A stretch of 64,000 nucleotides of DNA from Rutidosis leptorrhynchoides (taxonomy: Eukaryota; Streptophyta; Magnoliopsida; Asterales; Asteraceae): contig NC_092340.1 in the NCBI RefSeq assembly GCF_046630445.1, positions 38,688,501-38,752,500 on the forward strand, given 5' to 3'. Position 1 is the first letter of the stretch. Every line of letters starts with the position of its first letter. The notes below the pieces were generated by a model, which saw only the letters and a program-made list of their open reading frames with translations, had not been told where the DNA came from and did no database searches. Positions 1 to 12,479 of the stretch are shown piece by piece. The position numbers and the translations under genes were made by a program.

Positions 1-515
1 CTACTAGCATATGTTACCTTCAGCTCGGGTTCACACTGACACGCTTCAAATACCCTTTCAACTTCTCGCAACCAATTAAGAGTTACAGTCGAATCAGTAC
101 TTCTAGAGAACTCGGAGGGTTTGCAATCACGGAAGTTCTTATACGTACATCTTTTGGGTGGTTGCATGTAAGGTTGATGGAACATTTGCATTTGGTATGG
201 ATTCATCATCATGGGATTTTGGTAAGTAAAGGTGTTTTGTGGTGGCATATAATATTGGTTAGGTATTTGATTCTGAAACTGGTTCTGGGGCACATTAGGT
301 ATCGTTTGGGATTGCGCGGTTGGGAATCCAGGTGGTGTATCATCATTTCCAGAATGCCTCGCCAATTCAAGCTCATTAATTTTGTCCTCGGCCTCTTTTA
401 GCTTGCTTTCTAACTGAAGGATGTAACTACTCTGATCATCATCTGACTCAACACCTTCTTCTGGTGCTCTGAATGTTTCGGGGTTAGATGGGCCAGTTGC
501 GTTTCTATCAGCCAT
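1..515 (-). CDS. gag: Ty3/gypsy gag, N-terminal part, cut by window edge
   Basis: The minus strand is open from an ATG at 513-515 to the window edge (about 171 codons). The product starts MADRNATGPSNPETF, has an acidic and probably coiled-coil stretch (QLESKLKEAEDKINELE, about residues 35-50), then a Pro/Gln/Met/Asn-rich linker. It ends in the block CTYKNFRDCKPSEFS followed by a WLREVERVF-type start of a retrotransposon gag domain. The same Cys-Thr-Tyr-Lys...Cys-Lys-Pro signature occurs in the gags at 47266 (-) and 53415 (+), so this is a gypsy/chromovirus-type capsid precursor. It lies just inside a primer-binding site and LTR, as expected for the 5' end of an element. The rest of the protein lies beyond the window. 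Confidence 0.85.
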   Translation of the reverse strand, partial: MADRNATGPSNPETFRAPEEGVESDDDQSSYILQLESKLKEAEDKINELELARHSGNDDTPPGFPTAQSQTIPNVPQNQFQNQIPNQYYMPPQNTFTYQNPMMMNPYQMQMFHQPYMQPPKRCTYKNFRDCKPSEFSRSTDSTVTLNWLREVERVFEACQCEPELKVTYAS

Positions 516-683
516 ACCTGTGCTACAAAACAGCTCACACAAAAGCTTAGTGGATAACAGTTAGTTCAATCACAACTAACACACGTATATCCTATTTTCA
601 CTTAGCCCCCACTCCCACAGACATGTTTGACTTGCCTCAGGGTTTGGGAACAAAATACGCGCACGTATTTGCTGCCAAACCAT

Positions 684-695
684 GCTCTGATACCA
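684..695 (-). other. Primer-binding site (initiator tRNA-Met type) of the left gypsy element
   Basis: On the minus strand the LTR end is followed within a few bases by TGGTATCAGAGC, the usual plant retrotransposon site complementary to the 3' end of initiator tRNA-Met. It fixes the element orientation as minus and the LTR boundary at 699. Confidence 0.9.
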
Positions 696-698
696 ACT

Positions 699-2606
699 TG
701 AAACACCGGCCATTTTTTTTTACTACACAGCGGAAGACTTTATTAACAAACACAATATAAGTCACGTCATTACGTTTACGTTTACACAACGGTGTTACGT
801 TATCACAAAACATTATTTATACAAAAGTCCACATCAGAGTTGGGTTGTCAAACATGTCTTCTGCAATAACACCCTTCCCGACTAGCAGTACCTAAACCTG
901 CAAGGGGAGAATATGTGGGGGATTAGCGCACCGCTAAGTGAATGGAATCTATCTAACAGATATAGCTTAAGCCACACACAAGCTATATACTAACAACAGT
1001 ACTTGCTAACTACCAACTAGCATACAATAAGACAATACGAGGATCGGCGGCTTGTACGAGCACACGACTCCTAGCTGATCGGACTTGAGTCTACCGATAG
1101 TCCCTGCTACTCAATTCACAGTATAGTTATCCAGATGCAGGGGATGCATCATTCACACTATACTCAACAATCAGTAGCCTATGGACCCAACCTCCCCTAG
1201 GCACGGTTGACCTTATACGGACTCTAACCTCTCCTAGGCACGGTCTCGAGTCCCCAGTCTCCCTAGGCCCGACTGGTGCCATTCACACAGTGTACACATA
1301 ATTCACATACAACATCAGGCATACTATATTATTCTAACATGGCAATTTCTACACTATTCATGGTAAAAGAGTCAACCACAGTAGCATGATATGCTACTTA
1401 AACTCTATCCGGAGATAGACCCACTCACCAATTACTAGCAACTGCTCAGTTATTATTTCTGAGCTTCCTCCTTGTCCTTATAACCTGAGAACAACACAAA
1501 CAAAGTTAATATACATATCCAATAAATAATATAATCATTTCATACCATTAACTAGGTCATAACACCATATATTCATAATTTTATGAGTCTACATCATGAC
1601 TCCACTCAATAATGGCATACAGGTGCGTGCAAAACACGACATACACACTAAAACTCCTTTTCCGGCCCAAAAACAGTTTGATCTAGTTTCTTAAAAGTTT
1701 ACCATTGAAAATTATTCTTTATTACGATTCTAACGATAGTTTATTCATCAAAAACGGAGTTACGTTTTGAAAGCTACGTCCGTTTCAATTTCATAAAAGT
1801 ACTGTAGCAAATAGTGACACTGTAGCAACTCGGGGGTACTGTAGCAACTCGGTACTGTAGCAAATAGTGACACTATAGCAAATAGTGACACTGTAGCAGT
1901 TCGGGTACTGTAACAAAATACTGTAGCAAAATATTGTAGCAACTGGGTTTCGAAGCAGTTCGCTGTTTTTGCGATTTTTTCGCCCAAAACTCGATTTTTG
2001 AGTGTTTTTGATCCGTTTTTAAGCACATGGAAGCTACTAAACATATATACAACCTATTTCTAACATCAATTAAGCATAACAAACACCAAAAATGAAGATT
2101 CAAGCTTAAAATCACACTTTTTATTCAAGAACACAAAACCCATTTTGAGGAAGAATTAATACATGAATCTATGATATGCATACCTTATATTGATCACGAA
2201 ATCACAAGGAATATATCTCTAGCTTCAATTAATCCAAAGGCTCACAAAATCAAATTAGGGTTTATGTGTGTGTTTGTATATGTGTTCGTGTATGTGCTTG
2301 ATGAAATGAGAAATGGATAGAACTATCCACATACATACACTTAAATGAGTTATAAACTCATACCCCATATCACACAGGTATTTACTAGTTATCTTATCTG
2401 ATAACTTTTCGTATCTCCTTAGGCGGTCCTAACGGAGTCCAAATTAAATAAACCAACCTGTTCTGGGACCCTTGTCACAAACTGGTCACAACACAATTAT
2501 AATAAAATACTAATAAAATAATTAAAATAAAAGCACTTAAGACTAAGCACAAACCCTAAGGGCAAAATAGGCAACTTACAACTTGCCCGGGTTTCAGTCT
2601 GTTACA
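699..2606 (-). mobile_element. 5' LTR (1.9 kb) of minus-strand Ty3/gypsy element (LTR A)
   Basis: Bounded by TG (699, beside the primer-binding site) and CA (2605-2606), after which LINE coding sequence starts abruptly. The putative TSD on this side is cttag (2607-2611); its partner lies left of the window. The LTR contains a cagcggaag motif near 727, a cctgaga block near 1484 and a CTGTAGCA repeat cluster at 1797-1945, also found in other LTRs here. It is noncoding; short frames on both strands are not supported. Confidence 0.82.
1797..1945. repeat. CTGTAGCA minisatellite in LTR A
   Basis: About nine near-copies of (ta)ctgtagcaa, several within a longer unit ending in atagtgacac, are packed into about 150 bp. 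Copies differ by single bases (ctatagc, ctgtaac, ttgtagc), so this is an ageing tandem array. A looser cluster of the same motif occurs in the unrelated-looking LTR at 7801-7925. Confidence 0.75.
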
Positions 2607-2725
2607 CTTAGTTGGGAATTTTTAGATGACATGATGGGTTTTATGGGTTTTGGGGGTAAATGGAGAGGTTGGATCGCTTCATGTTTGAAAACGGCCTCAA
2701 TTTCTATTCTTGTTAATGGGTCACC

Positions 2726-5700
2726 TGAAATGTCCCGTTCTTATTGATTAAAAACGTTCCATATTAATTGATTTCGTTGCGAGGTTTTGACCTCTATATG
2801 AGACGTTTTTCAAAGACTGCATTCATTTTAAAATAAACCATAACCTTTATTTCATCAATAAAGGTTTAAAAAGCTTTATGTAGATTATCAAATAATGATA
2901 ATCTAAAATATCCTGTTTACACGCGACCATTACATAATGGTTTATAATACAAATATGTTACAACGAAATAAGTTTCTTGAATGCAGTTTTTACACAATAT
3001 CATACAAGCATGGACTCCAAATCTCGTCCTTATTTAAGTATGCGACAGCGGAAGCTCTTAATAATCACCTGAGAATAAACATGCTTAAAACGTCAACAAA
3101 AATGTTGGTGAGTTATAGGTTTAACCTATATATTATCAAATCATAATACTAGACCACAAGATTTCATATTTCAATACACATCCCATACATAGAGATAAAA
3201 ATCATTCATATGGTGAACACCTGGTAACCGACATTAACAAGATGCATATTTAAGAATATCCCCATCATTCCGGGACACCCTTCGGATATGATATAAATTT
3301 CGAAGTACTAAAGCATCCGGTACTTTGGATGGGGTTTGTTAGGCCCAATAGATCTATCTTTAGGATTCGCGTCAATTAGGGTGTCTGTTCCCTAATTCTT
3401 ACATTACCAGACTTAATAAAAAGGGGCATATTCGATTTCGATAATTCAACCATAGAATGTAGTTTCACGTACTTGTGTCTATTTTGTAAATCATTTATAA
3501 AACCTGCATGTATTCTCATCCCAAAAATATTAGATTTTAAAAGTGGGACTATAACTCACTTTCACAGATTTTTACTTCGTCGGGAAGTAAGACTTGGCCA
3601 CTGGTTGATTCACGAACCTATAACAATATATACATATATATCAAAGTATGTTCAAAATATATTTACAACACTTTTAATATATTTTGATGTTTTAAGTTTA
3701 TTAAGTCAGCTGTCCTCGTTAGTAACCTACAACTAGTTGTTCACAGTTAGATGTACAGAAATAATCGATAAATATTATCTTGAATCAATCCACGACCCAG
3801 TGTATACGTATCTCAGTATTGATCACAACTCAAACTATATATATTTTGGAATCAACCTCAACCCTGTATAGCTAACTCCAACATTCACATATAGAGTGTC
3901 TATGGTTATTTCGAAATATATATAGATGTGTCGACATGATAGGTCAAAACATTGTATACGTGTCTATGGTATCTCAAGATTACATAATATACAATACAAG
4001 TTGATTAAGTTATGGTTGGAATAGATTTGTTACCAATTTTCACGTAGCTAAAATGAGAAAAATTATCCAATCTTGTTTTACCCATAACTTCTTCATTTTA
4101 AATCCGTTTTGAGTGAATAAAATTGCTATGGTTTCATATTGAACTCTATTTTATGAATCTAAACAGAAAAAGTATAGGTTTATAGTCAGAAAAAATAAGT
4201 TACAAGTCGTTTTTGTAAAGGTAGTCATTTGAGTCGAAAGAACGACGTCTAGATGACCATTTTAGAAAACATACTTCCACTTTGAGTTGAACCATAATTT
4301 TTGGATATAGTTTCATGTTCATAATAAAAATCATTTTCCCAGAATAACAAATTTTAAATCAAAGTTTATCATAGTTTTTAACTAACTAACCCAAAACAGC
4401 CCGCGGTGTTACTACGACGGCGTAAATCCGGTTTTACGGTGTTTTTCGTGTTTCCAGGTTTTAAATCATTAAGTTAGCATATCATATAGATATATAACAT
4501 GTGTTTAGTTAATTTTAAAAGTCAAGTTAGAAGGATTAACTTTTATTTGCGAACAAGTTTAGAATTAACTAAACTACGTTCTAGTGATTACAAGTTTAAA
4601 CCTTCGAATAAGATAGCTTTATATGTATGAATCGAATGATGTTATGAACATCATTACTACCTCAAGTTCCTTGGATAAACCTACTGGAAATGAGAAAAAT
4701 AGATCTAGCTTCAAAGGATTCTTGGATGGCTTGAAAGTTCTTGAAGCAGAATCATGACACGAAAACAATTTCAAGTAAGATTTCCACTCGAAATAAGATT
4801 GTTATAGTTATAGAAATTGAATTAAAGTTTGAATATATTATTACCTTGTATTATAAAGATAACCTACTGTAAGTAACAAAGGTTTCTTGATCTTGGATGA
4901 TTACTTGGAATGGATTTAGAAAACTTGGAAGTAAACTTGCAATCTTGGAAGTATTCTTGATTTTATGAAACTAGAACTTTTGGAATTTATGAAGAACACT
5001 TAGAACTTGAAGATAGAACTTGAGAGAGATCAATTAGATGAAGAAAATTGAAGAATTAAAGTGTTTGTAGGTGTTTTTGGTCGTTGGTGTATGGATTAGA
5101 TATAAAGGATATGTAATTTTGTTTTCATGTAAATAAGTCATGAATGATTACTCATATTTTTGTAATTTTATGAGATATTTCATGCTAGTTGCCAAATGAT
5201 GGTTCCCACATGTGTTAGGTGACTCACATGGGCTGCTAAGAGCTGATCATTGGAGTGTATATACCAATAGTACATACATCTAAAAGCTGTGTATTGTACG
5301 AGTACGAATACGGGTGCATACGAGTAGAATTGTTGTTGAAACTGAACGAGGATGTAATTGTAAGCATTTTTGTTAAGTAGAAGTATTTTGATAAGTGTCT
5401 TGAAGTCTTTAAAAAGTGTATAAATACATATTAAAACACTACATGTATATACATTTTAACTGAGTCGTTAAGTCATCGTTAGTCGTTACATGTAAATGTT
5501 GTTTTGAAACCTTTAGGTTAACGATCTTGTTGAATGTTGTTAACCCATTGTTTATTATAACAAATGAGATGTTAAATTGTTATATTATCATGATATTATG
5601 ATATATAATATATCTTAGTATGATATATATACAGTTAAATGTCGTTACAACGATAATCGTTACATATATGTCTCGTTTCGAAATCATTAAGTTAGTAGTC

Positions 5701-6162
5701 TTATTTTTACATATGTATTTCATTGTTAATACACTTAATAATATATTTACCTATCATTTAACATAATTAACCAAGTGTATCAATATCTTAATATGATTCA
5801 TATGTACCTAGTAAGACGTTGTTATAACGATAATCGTTATATATATCGTTTTCGAGTTTCTTAAATTAATAGTCTCATTTTTATGTATATAACTCATTGT
5901 TAAAATACCTAATGAGATACATACTTATAATAAAATCATGTTAACTTTATATATAACCATATATATGTCATCGTATAGTTTTACAAGTTTTAAAGTTCGT
6001 GAATCACCGGTCAACTTGGGTGGTCAATTGTCTATATGATACCTATTTCAATTAATCAAGTCTTAACAAGTTTGATTGCTTAACATGTTGGAAACACTTA
6101 ATCATGTAAATAACAATTTCATTTAATATATATATAAACATGGAAAAGTTCGGGTCACTACA
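2726..6162 (-). mobile_element. Solo LTR (3.4 kb) of chromovirus family B, TSD tcacc
   Basis: Begins tgaaatgtcccg and ends gggtcactaca. It is flanked by tcacc at 2721-2725 and 6163-6167, and the LINE frame is continuous across the flanks. It is clearly homologous to the LTRs at 39059-42314 and 49250-52560, so orientation is minus. No internal region remains, which is the usual result of LTR-LTR recombination. It is noncoding and AT-rich; short frames inside have no support. Confidence 0.93.
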
Positions 6163-6673
6163 TCACCTACAAAGGAGTTCAAGCTTGGAAGAGGCGTTAG
6201 ACAAGGAGATCCTCTCTCGCCCTTTCTTTTTATCATAGCGACGGAAGGACTCAATTGGCTAACTAAATCGGCGGTGTCAAACGGGATTTATAATGGGGTG
6301 AAAATTGGGAAAAATAATGTTCCGATTTCTCACCTTCAATATGCGGATGACACGATTTTTTTTGGTGAGTGGAGTTTAGACAATATTGAAAGCCTCATGA
6401 AGTTACTTAAATGTTTTGAATTGTGTTCCGGTTTGAAAGTTAACTATAACAAGAGTAATCTTTTTGGTGTGGGGGTAGATAAGATCGAGGTGGATTCCAT
6501 GGCAAAATTGTTTGGTTGTCGTGTTGGTTCATTTCCTTTTACTTATCTTGGGTTGCCGATTGGGGGAAATATGAATAAATTCGATAGTTGGAAACCGGTA
6601 ATTGACAAGTTTGAGAAAAGGCTATCGGATTGGAGAGCGCGCTCGATGTCTTTTGGTGGACGTGCCATCCTCG

Positions 6674-8395
6674 TGTGACGATCGCTCCAAATTCATATGG
6701 ACGAACACGTCATTCATTGATTTCATTGCGAGGTATTTGACCTCTATATGATACGTTTTGTAAACATTGCATTCTTTTGAAAAGGCACACCATAAATGAA
6801 TATTTAAATCAAAGGTTTTCGACATCTGATGATTTTTACATATAGACAATCACCATAAATAATAGTTTACAACAGTACTTCCATTGACAATGCAGTCAAA
6901 ATAAGATACATGGTGATGATTTGGTGAATGCAACGTTTCCTTGAAAAATATGTCATGTAAGACTCCATGCACATAGCTTGTCTAACATCAAAGCAAACAG
7001 CGGAAGACTTCTAGGAAACCTGAGAATAAACATGCTAACAAGTGTCAACACAAAGGTTGGTGAGTTCATAGTTTTAATGTTTCGTATAATCTGTATATAA
7101 AGGTGGATCACAAGATTTCAGTTGTTTCATCCGAAACGTTTATCAAAATATTCTACGAAATTGAGCACCCTGGTAACTAAACTTTAACGTATATATAATT
7201 TGTACCCTTTGTATAATCATCTTAATAATACACGCAAACCAACGTGTACGCTTCTCAAATAGCATACATCCGTTAAAAGGCTAGTGCTCTAGCTCGGACG
7301 TGGATATCAAGCCCTATGGATCCATATACTACTACTCGCGCCCACCAGTTCTTATAACTGGCAGTTACTAGTTACCAAAGCTAAGGGATTTTCGGTTTAA
7401 ACTCAGTGTAGAATTTAGTATGTACTTGTATCCATTGCGTTTAAAATAAATTGCATGTATTCTCAGCTCAAAAATATAGATTGTAAAAGCAATTAAAAAG
7501 GGTGCAAATGAAACTCACCTTAGCAGCATATAAAGTCGTTCACCAAAATGTGATCGAAACACGGATTACCAAATAACCGTAGATTTCAACGTATTAATAT
7601 TGAGATTCAATATTGTAGGAAAGTACGTAGACGCAACGGAGATGATAAACACTAGGTTTGATTCACAAATATACCCCCGAACATTACCCATAATCTTCTT
7701 GGCAATAACCCATAATTTCCTTAGCTCTATCCCGCTTGAAAACCATTTTGAAAGTGACACGCTCATGACCTCGTCGTAGTATTTTATGTATAATACTAAT
7801 TAATAATAATACTACTGTAGCAATTCACTGTAGCATAGTCAATTTTTACTGCAGCAAATAGTGATTTTCGAAAACACTGTAGCATTTTGGGTACTGTAGC
7901 AATTTGAAAATACTGTAGCAAATTAGTGTTTTACTGGTTCATCTTAAACGCTTTAGTTAACTTATCTAAATATCAATCGATTCAATAAACGAATGTTACT
8001 ATCGTTTACTAAATAACTTGAAATTATATATATGTATATATCTTTTTAATATACATAAATCAGTTTTTAAATACACATTGGAAGTTATTTATAATAAATT
8101 TTAATAATAAATATTTCAACTTATCATATATATTCAAATAGATATTTAAACCAATAAGTTTAATGTACGGTATCAAACAATTAATACATTGTTACCTTTT
8201 CAAGTTATAGTATATATGTATCTATTTACATATAATTGTTCGCGAATCGTCGAAAACAACCGAAGGGTATTTAAATATATAAAAGTAGTTCAAAAATTTT
8301 GAGATTCAGTTTTACAGACTTTGCTTTTCGTGTCGGAAATGTTAATCATACAAAGATTAAGTTTAAATTTGGTCAGAAATTTCCGGGTCATCACA
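6674..8395 (-). mobile_element. Solo LTR (1.7 kb) of a second gypsy family (LTR C), TSD cctcg
   Basis: Begins TGTGACGATC and ends GGTCATCACA, flanked by cctcg at 6669-6673 and 8396-8400. The LINE reading frame resumes exactly after it. Its left end resembles family B (gatttc.ttgcgagg..ttgacctctatatga) and it carries the cagcggaag/cctgagaataaacatg block at about 6998-7068, so orientation is inferred as minus. No coding content. Confidence 0.9.
7801..7925. repeat. CTGTAGCA motif cluster in LTR C
   Basis: Six or so copies of (a)ctgtagcaa/t are scattered at intervals of about 20-30 bp, some with atagtga beside them. It is the same motif as the array in LTR A. Confidence 0.6.
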
Positions 8396-9849
8396 CCTCG
8401 TGTCTTCGGTTCTTAATAGTTTGCCATTGTACTTCTTCTCACTATACCGTGCCCCGCCTTGTGTGCTTAAAAAACTCGAGTGTGTAAGAAGAAATTTATT
8501 TTGGGGTGGGGCGGGAGGGATGTCAAAAATTTCATGGGTCAAATGGGATGATGTCATTCGCCCTTATACGAATGGCGGACTAAACTTTGAGTCTCTTAAT
8601 TATAAAAACTTGGCACTAATCGGCAAGTGGTGGTGGAGGTTTCTTACCGAGCCCGCTTCCTTGTGAGTTAGTGTCATTAAAAGCATTTATGGGGATTCGG
8701 GGTTAATCTTATCGGGTGGGAATAAACATTCATTGTATTCTAACACTACTTGGAGCAAGATTGTAAAAACAGGTGTTGAGATTGATGGGTTGGGCGTCGA
8801 ATTCTCTAGCTCGTTTTCGAAGATTATTGGCAATGGGAACAAGACGAAATTTTAGGTGGATGCATGGCTAAACAGTAAGCCACTAGGTGATACTTTCAAA
8901 AGATTAGTGAGATTGGAGTCGAATATGGACGCATTGGTGTCGGACCGATTGGTTTGGAATGGAGAAAGCTGCGCAGCAAACTGGGGATGGTGCCGTGAAG
9001 TTACGGGTAGGACGTTGGGCGAACTAGCTGATCTAGAAGGGATGATCTCGAGAACCATAATGCAAGTTGATAGGGAGGATTATTGGGTTTGGAAGCTCGG
9101 TGGTTCCGGTAAATTCTCAACTAAAATACTTGACAATTTAATCATGAATTTACGGTCACCTTCGATTAATGCATGTATTCCAACGCAAAGAAACATTTTG
9201 GTTCCAAAAAAAGTGGGTGTTTTTGTATGGAGGGCAAGGAGGAAAAGATTGTCCGTTTTGTCGGAACTTGATAAAAGGGGTATTGATCTTCATTCTGTCC
9301 TTTGTCCTCTATGCAATAACGAGGTAGAAACGGTGGAACACGCATTATTTTCATGTCCATTGGTTCGAGGCATTTGGGACAAAATTTACTCTTGGTGGGG
9401 TTTAGGGTCAAGTCATCTTTGTTTTAATAGCATCACAAGTGGGGATGACAATGTGCAATGTTCGATGATGGGGGCGGAGTTTTGGCAAGCAACAATTTGG
9501 GCAAGCACTTATCTCATTTGGCAAAATAGGAATAAGATGGTGTTCAAGAAATCGGGTTGGTCTTCTCCTTCGGCTCTTTGTGAGATCCAAGTAAAGAGCT
9601 TCGAATGGATTGGAAAAAGATGCAAATTAAAAAGCGAGTTGGTGGGTATCGATTGGCTAGTGTGGTTACATAACCCCAATTCTCTTCTTTGTATGTAATT
9701 GTGAGTTAATCATAGGATGTACTTGTTTAACTTGTTGATGCACATAGGGATTCTAGCTCGGCATAGTGTCTCAATTTGTGTATTGTCTTGTGAGAACCTT
9801 TGTATCATTTCGGGTTTTTTTGTTAATATAATTGCCGTTCAAAAAAAAA

Positions 9850-10123
9850 TTAAAGACATAATAAAAATTAATAAAAATATCTTAAATCAATAAAAAGTTA
9901 CAATAACTGAGCCGGAATTATATAACCCGGTAAGGACCCAGATTAAGAATACCCGTATGCAACTATCGGATCACGCCTTACAAACCCGAATTTATGACAA
10001 AACAGGTCGGAAAACAATTCAATTCAAAATACCACCCATAATCAAAATCATATGTTAATTACTACTCCGTGTAATACATAACTGAAGAACAACAGCAGCA
10101 GCAAAGAACAATCGGAAAGAAAG
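9850..10123 (+). promoter_or_regulatory. Upstream region and 5' leader of TON1
   Basis: Only about 270 bp separate the LINE poly(A) end from the TON1 start codon. The last stretch holds an AC/AG-rich leader (aacagcagcagcaaag at about 10090-10105) typical of a plant 5' UTR. I see no convincing TATA box. Any distal promoter of TON1 must therefore lie within or beyond the LINE and LTR nest. Confidence 0.5.
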
Positions 10124-12392
10124 ATGGACGATTATACCAGAGAAATGATGGACCTCAAAACGCTCGTCACTCGAACCCTAGAAAAGAAAGGGGTTCTCGC
10201 TAAGATCCGAGTATTTTACACATTTCCCCTTTATTACTTTATTTAATTTATTTAATTAATTTAATTTAATTTAAATTCATTATTCCTCAATTTGTTCGTA
10301 TCTTTGTTCCACTTTGTTTTTTTGTAATTGAAAGTTTATCGGTATTTGTTAAGATGATTAGATCGGGTATCTACATATCACGTAATTTGTATCGTGGATG
10401 TGTTTGTGTATACAAGATTGATTAAAATTTTGATGCTTTATTGTGTGTCTAAAGTGTATTTAGGTTAGAATCAAACATGTGACATTAATTTGTTTAGTTA
10501 GTTTTTTTTTCTCAATCTATTAGGACTTACAGAGTTATATTGATTTCGAACATTAATGAAGAAAGTATAAACTATATGAAGTAAATTAATGCGTAGAACG
10601 TTTAAGATTATGGAAGATTTAAAAGTAATCTAGTTGTATTAAAGGCCCGATTCTCGGTTAAACTATTTGAAGAAATCAGAAAAATGTTTGATTTTTTAGT
10701 TATGCTACTTGTATTTATGTTTTCTACGATAACTTGGTTGTTGACTACTTTTATACGTTTGCTTTTGATGTTAGGCGGAGCTTAGAGCAAGTGTGTTCGA
10801 GGCGATTGAGGAAGAGGATAAGGTGATTGAAAAGGATGACGGTTTACCTCCTGCGTTGTTGGGTAGCTGCAACGATCGCGCAAAACATCTTCATGCTACA
10901 TCTTCAGGTATGGCCAATCAAAAATTTTGAATTTCTATTTTTTGTTATTATAAAAAGGTTAAATCTTTGCACAAATATCTGTTTAATAACATTCGTTGGT
11001 ATGTTTTCAGGCCGGCTTTTAACTGCTATGGTATGTGAATATTTGGATTGGGCGCAGCTGAACCACACACTAAAAGTTTATATGCCCGAGTGTAATTTGG
11101 TAATAATTGTATATCTTACTGTTTTTGTTATCTTTTATTATGTTCAATCATAGTTCCGTTTGAGTGTGGAGTAAGTAAACGTGCATTTGCAGCAAAAGGA
11201 TGCATGGAAAGCGGAGTTGAGAGATTTCGGTGATAAGGAGGGATATAATATAAACAGAAACGGAGATAGTGGTCCGTTGTTGTTAGATGTGCTTGAAGGG
11301 TTCTTGAAATATGTGGTTTGACATTCTTTTCTCATGTTGTTTTTTAACTAGGGTTGAGTTATTAAACATGCATTAGTCTAGTAGGTTTGGTTGTACTTGG
11401 TAGTATGTTCAAAATAACATAAAATGCTATAAGCCGTATATATTTAAGGGCGGTATAAGCAGAAAGGGGCGGCATTGTGTATATCTTCACATTTTTTCTT
11501 TGTACACGAAGATTGAAGAGAATGTGATGTTTAGGTTTAATCTCTGGCTAGATATGTTGATATTTAAGTGACGTAATAACTACAATTGCACTAATATTAT
11601 GTTGCTACCGCATATGGAGATATATACTATTTATAATTAGGCGTCAAATGATTCTTTTGGTTCTGTTATATTATATATTATATTATTATATTATATTACC
11701 TTAAATGTTAGGATAATAATTGTATTGTTAATGTTAATAGTCGATAGAAGATTTTGGAACACATTATATCCTTACCCGAAACCCTTGTAAAGTTTTTGAT
11801 AGTGTAACTATGGATCCAACCAACTACGGAGCATTTCTATCTAATACTAATAGAATAGATTTTGTTTTTGACGTATTAAAGTCGCATTAACCTAATAAAT
11901 GAAGTATTCTTTTTTATTTAATGCATGGTAACACAATCAAAACTAAATATTCTTACAAAAATGTGGTTTGAAGCAAAAATTCACAAAGCAAAATTAAATT
12001 CAACCGATTACTTTGGCTTGATTTCTTCAGGATCAATCTCAAGGAAGAGGTAGTGGAAGAAGAGCAGCGGGTCCCGATCAGGACTCTATTGACTCTCGAA
12101 ACCGAAGGTCAGGTTCATCTTCTGTTGCTAGACAAGGTCCCGGTTCCCAAACATCTGGTAAGAGTTACATTTCCTTAACATTAGTAATTAATTTTCCTCT
12201 GTTTTAATCATTTTATTATTCATTTTAATTAGTATTTGTGGTTTGTTATATTCAGACCGAAGAGGAGGTTCCTCTAACTCTAGCTACAGAAACGATGATT
12301 GGAGATACGAAAATGATGATTCTTCAGAGGATATCACTCGTGCTTCGATTGCATTGGAAAATCTTCAGTTGGGCAGAAAAGCTAGATTTTAA
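10124..12392 (+). CDS. TON1: TONNEAU1 (TON1), six coding exons, early stop
   Basis: TON1 is a small plant protein related to human FOP. It works with TRM proteins and a PP2A phosphatase to organise cortical microtubules and the preprophase band. Exons: 10124-10210, 10775-10907, 11011-11099, 11193-11315, 12031-12157, 12256-12392, all with GT...AG introns and consistent phase, giving 231 residues. (Exon 4 could end at 11312 instead.) The product starts MDDYTREMMDLKTLVTRTLE and has KKGVLAKIRAELRASVFEAI near residues 21-40. A LisH/FOP-dimerisation-like region starts GRLLTAMVCEYLDWAQLNHT at about 74, NGDSGPLLLDVLEGFL lies at about 126-141, and a Ser/Arg/Gly-rich tail ends in ALENLQLGRKAR. The TAA at 12390-12392 falls about 16 codons before the stop of an in-frame downstream exon, so the C-terminus may be truncated. 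Confidence 0.93.
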
Positions 12393-12479
12393 ATATCTTG
12401 CCGGTATATTGTCTAACTCAATAACAATCATTTATTCATCTATATCTATATTTTGAAATATAGGAGCCGTTTCTTTGTT

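Larger units (their letters stand above)
2607..9698 (+). pseudogene. LINE ORF2 reverse transcriptase/zf-RVT protein, broken
   Basis: Visible motifs in order are GFGGKWRGWI and ILVNGSP (2660-2725), RQGDPLSPFLFI (about 6202-6237), the catalytic YADD (about 6340), the thumb-region YLGLPIGGN (about 6545), and GRAILV, which continues at 8401 as SSVLNSLP. A C-terminal zinc-binding region follows, with CPLCNNEVETVEHALFSCP near 9305-9360. Two insertions interrupt the frame. Stop codons also occur at 8664-8666 (after EPASL) and 8853-8855 (in the KTKF/VDAW stretch); both fit a change of a Trp codon. A typical ORF2 has an upstream endonuclease domain, which is absent from this window. The protein would have driven target-primed reverse transcription; this copy cannot. 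Confidence 0.87.
2607..9849 (+). mobile_element. LINE (non-LTR retrotransposon), 5' part missing, split by two solo LTRs
   Basis: Three collinear blocks (2607-2720, 6168-6668, 8401-9849) join exactly once the two solo LTRs and one copy of each duplicated target are removed. The joined sequence is the C-terminal half of a plant LINE ORF2 followed by a short 3' UTR and an A-rich tail at 9840-9849. The 5' part would lie left of the window, beyond the gypsy element at 1-2606. The LINE is in the same orientation as the TON1 gene just downstream. Confidence 0.88.
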
